Positions 45,768-55,530 are shown, counted from the first letter of the stretch. The stretch is DNA of 64,000 nt from Actinacidiphila yeochonensis CN732 (GCF_000745345.1 NZ_JQNR01000005.1:3534001-3598000), one strand, 5' to 3'. The notes: generated by a model from the sequence alone, not told the origin. Numbers and translations are program-made.

Positions 45768-46146
45768 GACCCCTCCTCCGGGCCCAGCGTGACAGCTGCT
45801 GTCGGGATACCCGGAGCGCGTCCCTTATATGCCTCATTACCCGTACAAACACCGCTGGTTCGGCGAGGTGCCCGACCAGAAGACGGCAGGCCCGCGGGGA
45901 CGCCCTCGTGACGCCGCGCCGCCGACTCGAACGGCCGCCGGTTCGGACGGCCGCCGGTTCGGACCGGCGTGGACGGCGCGCCGGGAGGGCGCGGACCGGT
46001 GAGGGCAGTGACCCGTACGGGTCCCGCGCGCTCTGCCCGTGGTCCTGGGGCCGCCGTAATGATGAGCGGACCGCACGTGAAGATCCGGGCGGTGTCCGCG
46101 GCACCGACGTGTGGCAGGCGGACATGCGCGAGAAAAGGAGTCCCCG
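45768..46146. other. Divergent regulatory region upstream of the MfnB-type operon
   Basis: 379 bases without a supported gene. It includes a small palindrome GACAGC-T-GCTGTC (45791-45803), an AT-rich TTATATGCCTCATTA stretch (45825-45839), and two tandem 16-base copies (45931-45946, 45947-45962). The promoters of the small gene and of the furan operon should lie here. Confidence 0.45.
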
Positions 46147-46902
46147 TTGTTGCTTCTCATCTCCCCGGACAGCGTCGAGGAGGCCCTCGACTGCGCGAAG
46201 GCGGCCGAGCACCTCGACATCGTCGACGTCAAGAAGCCCGACGAGGGATCGCTCGGCGCGAACTTCCCGTGGGTGATCAGGGAGATCCGCGGCGCGGTCC
46301 CGGCGGACAAACCGGTGTCCGCCACCGTGGGCGACGTACCGTACAAGCCCGGCACGGTGGCCCAGGCCGCGCTCGGCGCGGTGGTGTCCGGGGCTTCGTA
46401 CATCAAGGTCGGCCTCTACGGGTGCACGACGACCGAACAGGCCGTCGAGGTGATGCGCGGGGTCGTCCGGGCGGTGAAGGACTACCGGCCGGACGCGTTC
46501 GTGGTGGCCTCCGGCTACGCCGACGCCCACCGGATCGGCTGCGTCAACCCGCTCACGCTGCCGGACATCGCCCGGCGCTCCGGCTCCGACGCGGCCATGC
46601 TCGACACCGCGGTCAAGGACGGCAGCGGGCTGTTCGACCACGTTCCGCCGGACGTCTGCGGGGAGTTCGTCCGGCTCGCCCACGAGGCGGACCTGCTCGC
46701 CGCCCTCGCCGGCAGCGTCAAGGTGGGAGATCTCGGCGCGCTGACCCGGATCGGCACGGACATCGTGGGGGTGCGCGGCGCGGTCTGCGAGGGCGGCGAC
46801 CGCAACACCGGCAGGATTCAGCCGCACCTGGTGGCCGCCTTCCGGGCCGAGATGGACCGGCACGCCCGGGAGCACACGGCCGCCGTCCCCGCCGCGGGAT
46901 GA
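46147..46902 (+). CDS. mfnB: MfnB-type (5-formylfuran-3-yl)methyl phosphate synthase
   Basis: 251 residues. The family converts two glyceraldehyde 3-phosphates into 4-(hydroxymethyl)-2-furancarboxaldehyde phosphate, the furan of methanofuran in methanogens. Start [15 protein letters not shown] and hallmark [19 protein letters not shown] match MfnB. Catalytic residues fit the archaeal enzyme offset by two: Lys29 (Schiff base), Lys87 in YIKVGLYG, Asp153 and Lys157 in [11 protein letters not shown] 46147 is chosen because AAAAGGAG ends 6 bases upstream and the archaeal N-terminus begins here; GTG 46111 is the alternative. The stop overlaps the aldehyde dehydrogenase start. No methanogen-type MfnC aminotransferase is in the operon. 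Confidence 0.88.
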   Translation: MLLLISPDSVEEALDCAKAAEHLDIVDVKKPDEGSLGANFPWVIREIRGAVPADKPVSATVGDVPYKPGTVAQAALGAVVSGASYIKVGLYGCTTTEQAVEVMRGVVRAVKDYRPDAFVVASGYADAHRIGCVNPLTLPDIARRSGSDAAMLDTAVKDGSGLFDHVPPDVCGEFVRLAHEADLLAALAGSVKVGDLGALTRIGTDIVGVRGAVCEGGDRNTGRIQPHLVAAFRAEMDRHAREHTAAVPAAG

Positions 46903-48386
46903 CCGCCGGCATGCCGGGGCACCAGCCGCCGCGCGGGCGGGAGGCCGGCGGGGCACGGGAGTTCGGCGGCGCGCCGGGGGGCCGAGGTGGGCGTTTCGCG
47001 GTCCTCGACCCCGCCACGGGGGAGCCGTTCGACGAGGCCCCCGACCAGCGGCCGGACGAGCTGGACGCCGTCGTCGACCGGGCCCGCGCGGCCTGGCGCG
47101 GCTGGCGGAGCGACGCCGCGGCCCGCAGCACCGCGCTGCTCGCGGCGGCCGACGCGGTGGAGGCGGCCGGCGCCGACCTCGCGCCCCTGCTCACCCGTGA
47201 ACAGGGCAAGCCGCTGACGGAGTCGTACGCGGAGGTCGCCCGCGCGGCGGCCCGCCTGCGCTACTTCGCCGGACTGGACCCCGTACGGGTGCCGATCGCC
47301 GACGGCCGGCCGGTGCGCAGCGAGGTCCGCTGGCGTCCGCTCGGGCCGGTCGCCGCGATCGTGCCGTGGAACTTCCCGATCCAGCTGGCGTCCGCGAAGT
47401 TCGCGCCCGCGCTGGCCGCGGGCAACACGGTGGTGCTCAAACCCTCGCCGTTCACGCCGCTGGCCGCGCGCCTGCTGGTGTCGGTCGTCGCGGCCGCCCT
47501 GCCCGAGGACGTACTGACGGTCGTCACCGGTCGCGAACCCCTCGGCGCCCGCCTCGCGGCCCACCCGGGCATCCGCCACGTGACCTTCACCGGTTCGATC
47601 CCCACCGGGCGGGCCGTGGCGGCCGGCGCGGCGGCCTCGCTCGCCCGGGTCACCCTGGAGCTGGGCGGCAACGACGCCGCCGTCCTGCTGGACGACGTGG
47701 ACGTCGAGCGGATCGCGGACCGGCTGTTCTGGGCGGCGTTCCGCAACTGCGGGCAGGTCTGCATGGCGGTCAAACGCGTCTACGCTCCGGCCCGGCTGTA
47801 CGCCGACGTGGTCGAGGCCCTGGCGCAGCGCGCGAAGTCCGTCGTCGTCGGCGCCGGGCTCGACCCGGACTCCCGGATGGGGCCGCTGAACAACGCCCCC
47901 CAGCTGGCCCGGGTGGAGGGCTGCACCGCCCGCGCGCTCGCGGACGGTGCCAGAGCCGCGGCCGGCGGCCACCGGCTCGACCGGCCGGGCTACTTCTTCG
48001 CCCCGACGGTCCTCGCCGACGTCCCCTCCGGCAGCCCGGTGGTGGTCGAGGAGCAGTTCGGACCGGTACTGCCGGTGCTGCCGTACGGGAACCTCGACGA
48101 GGCCGTCGCGGCGGCCAACGCCACCGGCTTCGGGCTGGGCGGCTCTGTCTGGGGGACCGACCTCGACCGGGCGGAGGCGGTGGCCGGCCGGCTGGAGTGC
48201 GGGACGGCGTGGATCAACCACCACGCCGAACTGTCCCTCGCCCAGCCCTTCGCGGGCACCAAGGAGAGCGGCGTCGGCGTGGCGGGCGGGCCGTGGGGGC
48301 TGTACGGGAACCTCCAGCCGTTCGTCCTGCACCGCCCCATGGAGCCCGAATCCGGCTCCGGGTCGGAGGTGGAGGCGTGGCGCTGA
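46899..48386 (+). CDS. Aldehyde dehydrogenase in furan operon
   Basis: 495 residues. An NAD(P)-dependent aldehyde dehydrogenase with full catalytic set: Asn in [19 protein letters not shown], Glu in [14 protein letters not shown], nucleophilic Cys in [15 protein letters not shown] (about Cys288) and [11 protein letters not shown] disordered Gly-rich leader (about 27) precedes the fold. ATG 46899 overlaps the MfnB-type stop (ATGA), and its end overlaps the alcohol dehydrogenase start by 10 bases. The context predicts oxidation of a furan aldehyde to the carboxylic acid; chemistry is inferred, family is certain. Confidence 0.85.
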   Translation: MTAGMPGHQPPRGREAGGAREFGGAPGGRGGRFAVLDPATGEPFDEAPDQRPDELDAVVDRARAAWRGWRSDAAARSTALLAAADAVEAAGADLAPLLTREQGKPLTESYAEVARAAARLRYFAGLDPVRVPIADGRPVRSEVRWRPLGPVAAIVPWNFPIQLASAKFAPALAAGNTVVLKPSPFTPLAARLLVSVVAAALPEDVLTVVTGREPLGARLAAHPGIRHVTFTGSIPTGRAVAAGAAASLARVTLELGGNDAAVLLDDVDVERIADRLFWAAFRNCGQVCMAVKRVYAPARLYADVVEALAQRAKSVVVGAGLDPDSRMGPLNNAPQLARVEGCTARALADGARAAAGGHRLDRPGYFFAPTVLADVPSGSPVVVEEQFGPVLPVLPYGNLDEAVAAANATGFGLGGSVWGTDLDRAEAVAGRLECGTAWINHHAELSLAQPFAGTKESGVGVAGGPWGLYGNLQPFVLHRPMEPESGSGSEVEAWR

Positions 48387-49486
48387 GGTTCGACGCGGCG
48401 GTGCTGCGCTCGTACGAGGGCCGGTTCGCCGTCGAGGAGGTGGTCCTGGACTCGGGACCGGCCGGCGGGGAGGTCCTGGTGCGGGTCGCGGGCAGCGGGA
48501 TGTGCCGGACGGATCTGGCGGTGCGGCGTTCGGCGGGCCGCTCGCCGCTGCCCGCGGTGCTCGGCCACGAGGGGGCCGGGGTCGTCGTGGAGACGGGCGG
48601 GCCCGACACCGGGCTGAGCGTCGGCGACCACGTCGTGCTGAGCTTCGACTCCTGCGGACACTGCCGGAACTGCAGGGGCGCCGCCCCCGCGTACTGCGAC
48701 TCCTTCGCCTCGCTCAACCTCTTCGGCGGCCGCACGGAGAACGCGGCGCGGTTCACGGACGCGGCCGGGGGCGGGCTGGCGCCCCGGTGGTTCGGGCAGT
48801 CGTCGTTCGCCGACTACGCGATGGTCCCGGCCCGCAACGCCGTCCGGGTCGATCCCTCGCTGCCCCTCGAACTGCTCGGGCCGCTCGGCTGCGGGTTCCT
48901 CACCGGCGCGGGCGCGGTCTTCCACTCCTTCGGCGTGGGCGCGGGCGACACCGTCGCGGTCTTCGGCGCGGGCGCGGTGGGACTGGCGGCGGTGATGGCG
49001 GCCACCGCCGCCGGGGCGCTGACCGTGGCCGTCGACCGGTACCCCGAACGGCTGGCTCTCGCGGAGCGGCTGGGTGCGATCGCGTTGGACGCCGCGGCCG
49101 GCGGACTGCCCGGCCGGGTCCGGCAACTGACCGACGGCGGCGCGCAGTACGCGCTGGACACCACCGGCTCGGACCGGCTGATCAACGACGCGCTGCGGGC
49201 ACTGCGCCCGCTCGGCCACCTCGGGCTGGTGGCGCGGCTGCACAGCGCGCTGCGACTGGAGGTGGGGGCGCTGGACCGGGGGCGGCGGATCTCCCACATC
49301 TGCGAGGGGGACGCGGTGCCGGGGCTGCTCGTCCCGCGGCTGATCGGCCTGTGGCGGGCCGGGCGGTTTCCGTTCGACGAACTGATCCGCACGTACCCGC
49401 TCGGCGGCATCAACGAGGCCGAACGGGACTGCGACGAGGGCCGGGTGGTCAAGCCCGTGCTGATTCCGGAGGGGAGGGGGCGGTGA
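48377..49486 (+). CDS. Zinc aryl-alcohol dehydrogenase in furan operon
   Basis: 369 residues, benzyl/aryl-alcohol dehydrogenase-type MDR enzyme. Catalytic zinc ligands: Cys in GSGMCRTDLAV, His-Glu in LGHEGAGVV, and Cys in GPLGCGFLTGAGAV. Structural zinc: the four cysteines of SCGHCRNCRGAAPAYC. NAD motif VFGAGAVGLAAVMAA near residue 200. GTG 48377 is 7 bases after GGAGG (48365-48369). It should interconvert a furan (or aryl) alcohol and aldehyde, complementing the dehydrogenase encoded just upstream. The third gene of the coupled operon. Confidence 0.87.
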   Translation: MALRFDAAVLRSYEGRFAVEEVVLDSGPAGGEVLVRVAGSGMCRTDLAVRRSAGRSPLPAVLGHEGAGVVVETGGPDTGLSVGDHVVLSFDSCGHCRNCRGAAPAYCDSFASLNLFGGRTENAARFTDAAGGGLAPRWFGQSSFADYAMVPARNAVRVDPSLPLELLGPLGCGFLTGAGAVFHSFGVGAGDTVAVFGAGAVGLAAVMAATAAGALTVAVDRYPERLALAERLGAIALDAAAGGLPGRVRQLTDGGAQYALDTTGSDRLINDALRALRPLGHLGLVARLHSALRLEVGALDRGRRISHICEGDAVPGLLVPRLIGLWRAGRFPFDELIRTYPLGGINEAERDCDEGRVVKPVLIPEGRGR

Positions 49487-49556
49487 CGGCGAAGAGCACC
49501 GGTCCGGGCGCGCGGTCACCGTGCCGCCCCGGACGGCCCACGGTGCAGCGGGCCGT

Positions 49557-49623
49557 CCGGCACGCGCGGGCGATCCGGCACGAGGGGGCGATCCGGCACG
49601 CGGGGGCGATCCGGCACGCGGGG
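49557..49623. repeat. 18-base tandem repeat, 3.7 copies
   Basis: Units with pattern CCGGCACGnGnGGGCGAT at 49557-49574, 49575-49592, 49593-49610 and a partial copy at 49611-49623, in the leader between the alcohol dehydrogenase and methyltransferase genes. The unit is a multiple of three, so copy-number change would not alter any overlapping frame; the array ends 26 bases before the ATG. Confidence 0.85.
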
Positions 49624-49649
49624 CCCTCACTCATACCAAGGGAGCACAC

Positions 49650-50558
49650 ATGGTCGGCACGGCGCAGCAGAACACCGGTGTGGAGGACGTGCAGGGGGGC
49701 GTCGGCCTGACCGCGCTCATGGTGGCCGCGGCACGGGCGATCGAGACCTGTCGGGCCGACAGCCTGGCCCAGGACGCCTACGCGGAGCACTTCGTGCGGG
49801 CCGCACCGGCCTGCGCGGACTGGCCGCTCCGTATCGAGCAGGTCCCGGACGGGGACGCGAACCCTCTGTGGGGGCGGTTCGCCCGCTACTTCGGTCTGCG
49901 CACCCGAGTCCTCGACGACTTCCTGCACCGCTCGGTGCGCGAGGCCGGGGCCCGCCAGGTGGTCCTCCTCGGGGCGGGACTGGACACCCGGGCGTTCCGG
50001 CTCGACTGGCCGGAGGGCTGCGTGGTCTTCGAGATCGACAGGGACGGGGTGCTGGCGTTCAAGCACCGGGTGCTCACCGGACTGTCCGCCGCCCCGAAGG
50101 CGGAGCGGGTGCCGATCCCGGTCGACCTGCGCGACGACTGGGTCGGGGCGCTGACCGGCGCCGGCTTCGACGCGGCCGCACCGAGCGTCTGGCTGGCCGA
50201 GGGCCTGCTGTTCTACCTGCCGCACGCCGCCGAGACGTACCTGATCGACATGGTGGACCGGTTGACGACGGCGGGCGGCGCCCTGGCGTTCGAGGTCAAG
50301 CTGGAGCGGGACCTGCTGGACTACCGCACCAGCCCGCTCTACGTCGCGACGCACCAGCAGATCGGCATCGACCTCCTCACGCTGTTCGACCGGCAGCCCC
50401 GGCCCGACTCCGCGGGCGCCCTGTCGGCCAGGGGCTGGGCCACCTCGGTCCACACCCCCTTCGACTTCACCCGGCGGCACGGCCGCGGACCGCTGCCCGA
50501 GCAGAACGACGCGCTGGAGGGCAACCGCTGGGTGTTCGCGCGCAAACCCCGCCCGTGA
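49650..50558 (+). CDS. SAM-dependent methyltransferase (LCM/TIGR00027 type)
   Basis: 302 residues, class I methyltransferase of the leucine carboxyl methyltransferase-like family. SAM motif I is VVLLGAGLDTRAFRLDWPEG (about 110), and the acidic loop VFEIDRDGVLAFKH follows; WLAEGLLFYLPHAAE is typical. Members often methylate carboxylates to methyl esters. ATG 49650 is preceded by AAGGGAG. It lies 163 bases after the alcohol dehydrogenase gene and may belong to the operon, where it could esterify a furan carboxylic acid. Family sound; partnership inferred. Confidence 0.82.
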   Translation: MVGTAQQNTGVEDVQGGVGLTALMVAAARAIETCRADSLAQDAYAEHFVRAAPACADWPLRIEQVPDGDANPLWGRFARYFGLRTRVLDDFLHRSVREAGARQVVLLGAGLDTRAFRLDWPEGCVVFEIDRDGVLAFKHRVLTGLSAAPKAERVPIPVDLRDDWVGALTGAGFDAAAPSVWLAEGLLFYLPHAAETYLIDMVDRLTTAGGALAFEVKLERDLLDYRTSPLYVATHQQIGIDLLTLFDRQPRPDSAGALSARGWATSVHTPFDFTRRHGRGPLPEQNDALEGNRWVFARKPRP

Positions 50559-50712
50559 CGCGGCCCGCTCCGTGACGCCCCCGGACCCGTGACGCGGCCG
50601 GCCCCGCGGCGGAGCCGTTCCGGCGACCGCGCCGGCGGGGCCGTCCCGGGCGAGGGGCCGCACCCGGCCCCTGGGCTGTCCCCACCGCGCGGCGTGGGTA
50701 CCAGCGCGGGTG

Positions 50713-51612
50713 TCAGCGCGAGGAGCGGTCCGTGCCCGGGCGGACGGGGGGCGCCGGGGGCTCGGGCGCGGTGCGGTCGAGGAGGAGCATGGCGTCGTGG
50801 TCGGGGGTGCCGGGTTCGGCGGTGTAGGCGCCGAGGCGCTGGCCGGGGGTGCCCTCCAGGTGCATGCTCTGGCTGCTGAGGGTGAGGACGCCGACCGCGG
50901 GGTGGTGGAAGGTCTTCTGGATCTTCTTGTGGCCGATGACCTCGTAGCGTTCCCAGAGCTTGGCGAAGTCGGGGCTCTTGAGGAGGAGTTCCCCGACGAG
51001 GCCGGTGAGGTCGGGGGCGTCGGGGTTCATTCCGGCTTCGGCGCGCAGCCGGGCGACGCAGCCGCGAACCTGGGTGTCCCAGTCGGGGAACAGCTCGCGG
51101 GCCGCGGGGTGGAGGAAGAAGTAGCGGGCGAGGTTGCGCTGGCTCGCGGGCCAGCCGGCGATGCCGGCGTACAGGGCCAGGCCGGCGGGGTTCCAGGCGA
51201 GCAGGTCCATGCCGCGGCTGATGACGTAGGCCGGGTTCGGCCGCATCGCCTCCAGGAGCAGCATCAGGTGCGGGCGGACGGTGCGGCTGGGCGGGGGCGG
51301 CTGCTGGGCGTACCGTGCGGACCGGGCGGCGAGTTCGCGCATGTGGTGGTGCTCGGCGTCGTCGAGGCGCAGGGCGCGGGCGAGGGCGTCGACCACGGCG
51401 GGGCTGGGGCGGGTCTCCTTGCCGCGCTCCAGCCGGGTGTAGTAGTCGATGCTGACCCCGGCCAGCGTGGCCAGCTCCTCGCGGCGCAGCCCGGGGGTGC
51501 GCCGGACGCCGGGCCCGGGGGTGAGGCCGACCGCCTGGGGGCTGGTCTGGGTGCGGCGGGCGCGCAGGAAGCGCGCGAGTTCGTCGCCGACGGTGTGCTG
51601 CTCGGGTGCCAT
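50713..51612 (-). CDS. MmyB-type XRE family regulator
   Basis: 299 residues. An N-terminal XRE helix-turn-helix (about 25-85; RRTPGLRREELATLAGVSIDYYTRLERGK) is followed by a MmyB-like ligand-binding domain (about 105-260; AWNPAGLALYAGIAGWPASQ, HPAVGVLTLSSQSMHLEG). Divergent from the MFS exporter gene, which it likely regulates; the 165-base intergenic holds both promoters, including the direct-symmetry element GGATGACGTCACCACGTCACCC (51733-51754). ATG 51612. Confidence 0.9.
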   Translation of the reverse strand: MAPEQHTVGDELARFLRARRTQTSPQAVGLTPGPGVRRTPGLRREELATLAGVSIDYYTRLERGKETRPSPAVVDALARALRLDDAEHHHMRELAARSARYAQQPPPPSRTVRPHLMLLLEAMRPNPAYVISRGMDLLAWNPAGLALYAGIAGWPASQRNLARYFFLHPAARELFPDWDTQVRGCVARLRAEAGMNPDAPDLTGLVGELLLKSPDFAKLWERYEVIGHKKIQKTFHHPAVGVLTLSSQSMHLEGTPGQRLGAYTAEPGTPDHDAMLLLDRTAPEPPAPPVRPGTDRSSR

Positions 51613-51777
51613 CCTCCCAGTGTCGCAACGCGGCCACCCGGGCGGTGTCCGCGAGGGAGGCCCTGCCGTACCCCCGCTGGCCACCCCCCTGCAGAACCCG
51701 GTCTGCCTGTCGGGCCCGCGAGCCTCCAGGGTGGATGACGTCACCACGTCACCCACCCTGACCAGGAGCTTCGCCCC

Positions 51778-53184
51778 GTGTCCGTCCCCGTCAGCGCGAC
51801 CGCCGCACCCGTACACAACGCCCCGGCATCGCGCCGTCCCGGCGCCGCCGCGGCGCTGGGGGCCGCGCTGCTGGGCTTCTTCGTGATCACGCTGGACGCC
51901 CTGGTCGTCAACGTGGCGCTGCCGTCGATCCGGACCAGCCTGGGCGGCGACATCACCGGGCAGCAGTGGGTGGTCGACGGCTACACGCTGATGTTCGCCG
52001 CGCTGCTGCTGTCGGCGGGTTCGCTGAGCGACCGGCTGGGTGCCCGCCGTACCTTCGCCGTGGGGCTGGCCGTGTTCGTGGCGGCCTCGGCCGCGTGCGG
52101 GCTGGCGCCGAACCTCGGGGTGCTGGTCGCCGCGCGGCTGGTGCAGGGCGGCGGAGCGGCGGTGATCGTGCCCTCCTCGCTGGCACTGATCCGGGAGGCG
52201 TTCCCGGACGCGGGCAGCCGGGCGAAGGCGATCTCCGTGTGGGCGCTGGGCGGCTCGGCAGGCTCGGCGGCCGGTCCGGTCGCCGGCGGCCTCCTCAGCC
52301 AGGTCGACTGGCGGCTGATCTTCTTCGTCAACCTGCCCGTCGGCCTGGTCGCCCTGGTCCTCCTGTCCCGCACTCCGCACCCGCCGCACCCGCCGCGTGC
52401 GCTGCGGGCGCCGTTCGACTGGACGGGGCAGCTCTCGGCGGTGGTGGCGATGGGCGCGCTCACCTTCGCGGCGATCGAGGCCGGCGCCGACGGCTTCACC
52501 GCCCTACCCGTGACCGCCGCGTGCGTCGCGGTCGTGGCCGCCGCCGCCGTCTTCACGCTGTCGCAGGCGCGGGGCCGGCACCCCATGGTCGGGCTGCCAC
52601 TGCTGCGCGAGCGCACCATGGTGCTCTCGGCGGCGATCGGCTTCGCGCTCAACGTCGGCTTCTACGGCATGATCTTCCTGCTCAGCCTGGACCTCCAGCA
52701 GGCCAGGGGGATGTCGGCGCTGGCCACGGGGCTGGCGTTCGTACCGATGACGGTGCTGACGGCGTTCGTCAGCCCGACCGCGGCGTGGTTCGCCGGCCGG
52801 TTCGGCGCCCGGATGCCGGTGGTCACCGGGCAGGTGGCCATGGCGGCCGGCCTGGTCCTGCTGGCGCTGGTTCCCTCCTCCGCGCCGACCTGGCTGCTGG
52901 TCGCGGCGATGGTCCCGGTCGGCGCCGGCGGCTCGTTGGCCGTCCCCGCCCTGACCTCCCTGCTGCTCGACCATGTGCCCGCCCGGCAGGCCGGCACGGC
53001 AAGCGGCGTGCTGAACACCTCCCGCCAGGTCGGCGGAGCGCTCGCGGTGGCGGTCTTCGGCGCGCTGATCGCCGGTCGCGGCCGCCTGGCGGCCGGACTG
53101 GAGACCAGCCTGCTGGTCGCCGCCGGAGCGGTCCTGCTCACCACCGCGGCCAGCTTCCTGCTCCGGCCCGCAACCCGGGCCTGA
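51778..53184 (+). CDS. MFS drug-type exporter (EmrB/QacA, DHA2 family)
   Basis: 468 residues, 14 predicted membrane helices. Helix 1 FFVITLDALVVNVALPSIR, motif A LSDRLGARRTFAVG, ARLVQGGGAAVIVPSSLALI (motif B region) and WALGGSAGSAAGPVAGGLL (motif C-like) are all present. It should export a drug or metabolite with protons. GTG 51778 is 9 bases after AGGAG. Paired with the divergent XRE regulator; the two form a self-contained inducible exporter module. Confidence 0.9.
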   Translation: MSVPVSATAAPVHNAPASRRPGAAAALGAALLGFFVITLDALVVNVALPSIRTSLGGDITGQQWVVDGYTLMFAALLLSAGSLSDRLGARRTFAVGLAVFVAASAACGLAPNLGVLVAARLVQGGGAAVIVPSSLALIREAFPDAGSRAKAISVWALGGSAGSAAGPVAGGLLSQVDWRLIFFVNLPVGLVALVLLSRTPHPPHPPRALRAPFDWTGQLSAVVAMGALTFAAIEAGADGFTALPVTAACVAVVAAAAVFTLSQARGRHPMVGLPLLRERTMVLSAAIGFALNVGFYGMIFLLSLDLQQARGMSALATGLAFVPMTVLTAFVSPTAAWFAGRFGARMPVVTGQVAMAAGLVLLALVPSSAPTWLLVAAMVPVGAGGSLAVPALTSLLLDHVPARQAGTASGVLNTSRQVGGALAVAVFGALIAGRGRLAAGLETSLLVAAGAVLLTTAASFLLRPATRA

Positions 53185-53293
53185 CCCAGGCCCGCCACCC
53201 GGGCCTGACCCCGGCCCGGCGCCGCGCCTGCCCGGGAGCCGGCCTCCCGCGGCACAGACTGAACCGAAACATGACCAAAGGGGAGGAAATGCC

Positions 53294-53434
53294 GTGAAGT
53301 GCGTCAAATTGCTCGATCTTGGTGTCTCCCGGACCGGCCTCTGCGCCACGGGGAGTTCCCGCAGCCGCACCGACCACCCCGGGACCGACGTGGCGGAGTC
53401 CGCCGAAGCCGGGCGCCGGATGCTCGGACGCTGA
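53294..53434 (+). CDS. Short leader-like ORF upstream of the redox cassette
   Basis: 46 codons from GTG 53294 (VKCVKLLDLGVSRTGLCATG at the start; RRMLGR at the end). GGGGAGGAAATGCC lies directly before it, a strong ribosome binding site, and the preceding bases are unusually AT-rich (ACCGAAACATGACCAAAGGGG), consistent with a promoter/leader. Two cysteines are early (residues 3 and 17). It could be a regulatory leader peptide for the dehydrogenase gene 146 bases downstream or a small protein. No family recognised. Confidence 0.45.
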   Translation: MKCVKLLDLGVSRTGLCATGSSRSRTDHPGTDVAESAEAGRRMLGR

Positions 53435-53580
53435 TCCCAGCCACCTCCGCCCAACCGTCCACCCTCCCCGCCATCCCCTTCCCGCCATCCCCTCCCGGCC
53501 GACAGGACCCGGCCGGACCCCCGACACGAACAGTTCTGCCGCCGGAGACCGGCGGCCCCCGAGAGCAAGGAGCCCATTCC

Positions 53581-54615
53581 ATGCGTGCAGCGGTGATGTA
53601 CGGCGCCGGCGACGTCCGCATAGAGGACCGTCCCGACCCGAAGATCCAGCAGCCCACCGACGCCGTCGTCCGGGTCGTGCTGTCGTGCGTGTGCGGCAGC
53701 GACCTGTGGCCGTACGCGTCGATGCCCGCCACCGACACCGGTCGGCCCATGGGGCACGAGTTCGTCGGCGTGGTCGAGGAGGCCGGTTCCGACGTCTCCG
53801 GCGTCAAGGCCGGCGACCTGGTCGTCGCTCCGTTCACGTACTGCGACAACACCTGCGACTTCTGCCGCAGGGGCCTGCACTCCTCATGCCGGCACGGCGG
53901 CCGGTACGGGTTCGACGGCGTGGACGGCGGCCAGGGCGAGGCGGTGCGCGTTCCGCACGCCGACGGCACGCTGGTCACGCTGCCCGTCGGCGTGGACTCG
54001 GCGCTGCTGCCCTCCCTGCTGGCCCTGTCCGACGTGATGGGCACCGGCCACCACGGCGCCGTCACCGCGGGTGTCGGCCACGGCGACTCCGTGCTGGTGA
54101 TCGGGGACGGCGCGGTCGGCCTGTGCGCGGTCATCGCCGCCAGGCGCCTGGGCGCCGAAAGGATCATCCTGATGGGCCGCCACACCGCGCGTACCGACCT
54201 CGGCCGCGGGTTCGGCGCCACCGACGTCGTCGCCGAGCGCGGCGACGAGGGCATCGCCCGTGTCCGCGACCTGACCGGCGGAGCCGGCGTCGACAAGGTG
54301 ATCGAGGCCGTCGGCGCCCGGCAGGCCCTCGACGCGGCGTTCGGCACCGTCGTGGACGGCGGCACCATCAGCCGCCTGGGCGTCCCGCAGTACGAGGAGG
54401 GCCCCATCGGCCCGTCGATGATCATGCGGAACATCACCCTCACCGGCGGCGTCTCCCCGGCCCGCGCCTACATCGAGGAGCTGCTGCCCGACGTCCTGGA
54501 CGGCACGATCCAGCCCGGCCGGGTCTTCGACCAGCGCTTCACCCTCGACCAGACCCCGGACGCCTACCAGGCCATGGCCGACCGCCGCGTCCTCAAGGCC
54601 CTCATCACCCTCTGA
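53581..54615 (+). CDS. Zinc-dependent MDR alcohol dehydrogenase (copy 1)
   Basis: 344 residues. Catalytic zinc ligands Cys in SCVCGSDLWPY and GHEFVG; structural zinc lobe Asp-Cys-Cys-Cys in CDNTCDFCRRGLHSSC; NAD motif VIGDGAVGLCAVIAAR near residue 175. The subgroup often acts on aldehydes or small alcohols. ATG 53581 follows AAGGAG. First full gene of a plus-strand redox cassette and a paralogue of the gene at 55912. Confidence 0.88.
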   Translation: MRAAVMYGAGDVRIEDRPDPKIQQPTDAVVRVVLSCVCGSDLWPYASMPATDTGRPMGHEFVGVVEEAGSDVSGVKAGDLVVAPFTYCDNTCDFCRRGLHSSCRHGGRYGFDGVDGGQGEAVRVPHADGTLVTLPVGVDSALLPSLLALSDVMGTGHHGAVTAGVGHGDSVLVIGDGAVGLCAVIAARRLGAERIILMGRHTARTDLGRGFGATDVVAERGDEGIARVRDLTGGAGVDKVIEAVGARQALDAAFGTVVDGGTISRLGVPQYEEGPIGPSMIMRNITLTGGVSPARAYIEELLPDVLDGTIQPGRVFDQRFTLDQTPDAYQAMADRRVLKALITL

Positions 54616-54678
54616 GCCCCTGAGCCTTCCGAACACTCTGACCCTTCTGGCACCCACCCGCACGACAAGGAAGAGCCC

Positions 54679-55530
54679 ATGCAGCACGTCACCCTGAACA
54701 ACGGCGTCGAGATGCCGATCCTCGGCTTCGGCGTCTACCAGATCCCGGCCGAGCAGACCGAGCAGGCCGTCTCCCAAGCCCTCGCGGTCGGCTACCGCCT
54801 GCTCGACACGGCGGCGGCCTACGGCAACGAGGAGGCCGTCGGCCGGGCCGTCAGGGCCAGCGGCATCCCGCGCGAGGAGCTGTTCGTCACCACCAAGCTG
54901 TGGGTCCAGGACGCGCCCGCGCAGGAGAACACCCGGCGCGCCTTCGAGACCTCGCTGCACAAGCTGGGCCTGGACCACGTCGACCTGTACCTGATGCACC
55001 AGCCCTTCGGCGACGTGTACGGCCAGTGGCGGGCCATGGAGGAGCTGAACCGCGAGGGCCTGGCCAGGGCGATCGGCGTCGCCAACTTCTACCCCGACCG
55101 GCTCCTGGACCTGGTCTTCAACAACGAGATCCCGCCGGCGGTCAACCAGATCGAGACCCACCCGTTCTTCCAGCGCACCGCCTACCAGGACCTCATGCGC
55201 GACCACGGGGTCCAGCACCAGTCCTGGGGCGGCTTCGCGGAGGGCAAGAACGGCCTGTTCACCCACCCCGTCCTGAGCGGGATCGGCGAGGCGCACGGCA
55301 GGTCCGTCGCGCAGGTCGTGCTGCGCTGGCTGATCCAGCGCGGCGTCGTCACCATCCCGAAGTCGGTCAACCCCGACCGGATGGCGCAGAACCTCGACGT
55401 CTTCGACTTCGAGCTCACCGGCGGCCAGATGGCCGAGATCGCGGCCCTGGAGACCGGCACGACGCAGTTCTTCGACCACCACGACCCCGAGATGGTCGCC
55501 TGGCTCAGCAAGCGCCGCCTGGCCGGCTGA
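54679..55530 (+). CDS. Aldo/keto reductase (AKR5-like)
   Basis: 283 residues. Catalytic tetrad in place: Asp in [15 protein letters not shown] with the Tyr in AYG, Lys in VTTKLW and His in YLMHQPFGD. The NADPH-binding end [15 protein letters not shown] is intact. It reduces aldehydes or ketones. ATG 54679 after AAGGAAGAG, 63 bases downstream of dehydrogenase copy 1, so in the same operon. Substrate unknown. Confidence 0.9.
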   Translation: MQHVTLNNGVEMPILGFGVYQIPAEQTEQAVSQALAVGYRLLDTAAAYGNEEAVGRAVRASGIPREELFVTTKLWVQDAPAQENTRRAFETSLHKLGLDHVDLYLMHQPFGDVYGQWRAMEELNREGLARAIGVANFYPDRLLDLVFNNEIPPAVNQIETHPFFQRTAYQDLMRDHGVQHQSWGGFAEGKNGLFTHPVLSGIGEAHGRSVAQVVLRWLIQRGVVTIPKSVNPDRMAQNLDVFDFELTGGQMAEIAALETGTTQFFDHHDPEMVAWLSKRRLAG

